Shown: positions 5,460-6,173 of the stretch, piece after piece
Numbering within the stretch: the first letter of the stretch is position 1
How the letters are laid out: each line of letters starts with the position of its first letter
Assembly: GCF_946478835.1 (NCBI RefSeq)
Contig: NZ_CAMLDV010000189.1
Location: forward strand, 1 to 6,173
Reading direction: 5' to 3'
Source: an uncultured Bdellovibrio sp.
Lineage (GTDB): Bacteria; Bdellovibrionota; Bdellovibrionia; Bdellovibrionales; Bdellovibrionaceae
DNA: 6,173 nt
Position numbers and translations under genes: made by a program
The notes under the pieces: model-generated
Database searches by the model: none
What the model was told of the DNA's origin: nothing
The model's input: the letters and a program-made list of their open reading frames with translations, nothing else

Positions 5460-5483
5460 CGGGAGTGTTCCAAAAACCTCCCG
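5460..5483 (+). terminator. Hairpin after the AbrB-like gene, possible terminator lacking a T-run
   Basis: CGGGAG (5460-5465) pairs with CTCCCG (5478-5483). GTT (5467-5469) and AAC (5475-5477) extend the stem past one bulged T, closing a CCAAA loop. The GC-rich stem begins seven bases past the stop codon, where a terminator would be expected, but the following bases (AACGCCACC) are not T-rich, so intrinsic termination would be inefficient. Confidence 0.4.
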
Positions 5484-5492
5484 AACGCCACC

Positions 5493-5505
5493 GACAGATT
5501 CTGTC
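5493..5505. repeat. Perfect 13-bp palindrome upstream of the secreted hydrolase gene
   Basis: GACAGA-T-TCTGTC is a perfect inverted repeat about 70 bases before the ATG at 5575. It could be an operator for a dimeric regulator or a minor RNA hairpin. The rest of 5506-5574 shows only a CATAAA (5561-5566) that might be a -10, without a matching -35. Confidence 0.35.
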
Positions 5506-5574
5506 ATCACTGCCGAATCTCTAGTCAATAAATTACCCTAAAACCCGTTGGCATTCCTTGCATAAAAAGGGCTG

Positions 5575-6173
5575 ATGGGCCGAATTCTATTATTATTCTT
5601 ATTTTTCACAAGTCTCAGCGCTGCCGGAAAAACCGGGCAGATAGAGTTGGGGCGTGTGGAAGATCTTCTCAATCTCTCAGGCTCTTTTAAACAGGATGGG
5701 CCCAATTGCTTTGCCTCGGTGGCCTACGCAAGTGGCTTTATCGACGACGCTGCCTACGTTGACTCAGGCCTTTTTCAAGCCGCTCTAGAAACACCCTATT
5801 GTCAGACTCTCAAAACCTCTACCGATCTTAGGGTCGGCGATTTTGTTCTTCTAGGAGGCAGTCCTACAAAAGGAGGCGACCGCTGGGAGCACGCCATTTT
5901 GTACATGGGAGTAGGACAGGTCTTCGCAAAAATGGGATTTAAGAAAGAAGAAGCCGCATCCGTCGTCGCGATGACAGAAAACATCCAGTGGTATCTTCAA
6001 CAAATCAGAACTCCTCAAGGAAGGATCTGTGCAGCCTCTTTTTTAGACGAAAGAAAACGCGCGATGTGTGAAAGGCATTCGCTCTTTCCGTCCTATTTTA
6101 GATGTGACTGGAAAGCATTAAGAAATGAATTAGAAAATTCAGCCCTCGCTCCCATATGGGCTGATGTTTTAAA
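5575..6173 (+). CDS. Secreted NlpC/P60-like cysteine hydrolase (3' end cut by window edge)
   Basis: An open frame of 199 codons with no stop reaches the window edge, so the C terminus is missing. The start ATG gives a short signal peptide (GRILLLFLFFTSLSAA, cleavage near 17-18). Three blocks occur in the order and spacing of NlpC/P60-type papain-like hydrolases: GPNCFASVAY with candidate nucleophile Cys45, LRVGDFVLLGG (about 84-94), and WEHAILYMG with candidate base His106. VFAKMGFKKEEA follows. In this fold the enzymes cut peptide or amide bonds, usually in peptidoglycan stem peptides, so an envelope or periplasmic substrate is inferred. Further cysteines in PYCQTL, RICAAS, AMCERH and FRCDW may form disulfides. 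AAGGG (5567-5571) is only three bases before the ATG, too close to be a normal Shine-Dalgarno. The exact family is not recognised; the catalytic call rests on motif order, while the gene itself is convincing from its coding pattern. Confidence 0.75.
   Translation, partial: MGRILLLFLFFTSLSAAGKTGQIELGRVEDLLNLSGSFKQDGPNCFASVAYASGFIDDAAYVDSGLFQAALETPYCQTLKTSTDLRVGDFVLLGGSPTKGGDRWEHAILYMGVGQVFAKMGFKKEEAASVVAMTENIQWYLQQIRTPQGRICAASFLDERKRAMCERHSLFPSYFRCDWKALRNELENSALAPIWADVL

Noticed and set aside
5202..5555. Shared 8-mer TTGGCATT at 5202 and 5548, upstream of two start codons
   Set aside because: Spacing to the starts differs (21 and 27 bases) and no suitable -10 follows the second copy, so chance is the simpler explanation.
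5802..5984. Minus-strand 60-residue frame over the hydrolase gene
   Set aside because: It is antisense to a long signal-peptide-bearing frame with catalytic motifs and has no family resemblance.

Overview
The window reads as ordinary chromosomal DNA from a Gram-negative bacterium. A signal-peptide-bearing outer-membrane-type protein, an LPS-core-type glycosyltransferase, MreB and several exported proteins point to a diderm rod. The protein style and gene mix resemble predatory Bdellovibrio-type bacteria (Bdellovibrionota). That placement is an impression from protein resemblance, not something the sequence proves. No insertion sequence, CRISPR array or phage gene was seen. There are nine protein genes, two of them cut by the window edges, and one tRNA.

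Layout. 1-1472 (minus strand): an outer-membrane-like protein gene followed, after one base, by the cytoskeletal gene mreB, which runs off the left edge. 1497-1547: a compact divergent promoter region in which the two opposed -35 boxes overlap. 1555-3268 (plus strand): a WaaE-like family 2 glycosyltransferase overlapping an exported FecR-domain protein with a Cys-rich tail; the second gene most likely starts at a GTG inside the end of the first. 3308-3440: a well-formed tRNA-His transcription unit with promoter, tRNA and U-rich end. 3504-4676 (plus): a small self-contained operon of a RibD-C/DHFR-like reductase and a TetR-family regulator joined by an ATGA overlap, preceded by a perfect 23-bp palindrome that is the obvious candidate TetR operator. 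4744-5094 (minus): a VOC/glyoxalase-fold protein. 5223-5453 (plus): an AbrB/MazE-type DNA-binding protein with no toxin gene beside it. 5575 to the right edge (plus): the start of a secreted, probably NlpC/P60-like cysteine hydrolase.

How the parts fit. The left half is cell-envelope biology: surface protein, cell-shape filament, glycan transfer and an exported FecR-like protein. The middle operon looks like an autoregulated small-molecule response unit. The right end holds single-gene units. Two or more genes in the window (VOC, AbrB, possibly the glycosyltransferase) have a -10-like hexamer 6-7 bases before the start codon and lack a convincing usable Shine-Dalgarno, which suggests leaderless transcripts. 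I do not see a complete new defence or mobile system. The most testable points are the TetR operator, the leaderless-start pattern, the overlapping divergent promoters, and the poorly described exported proteins at 2297 and 5575.
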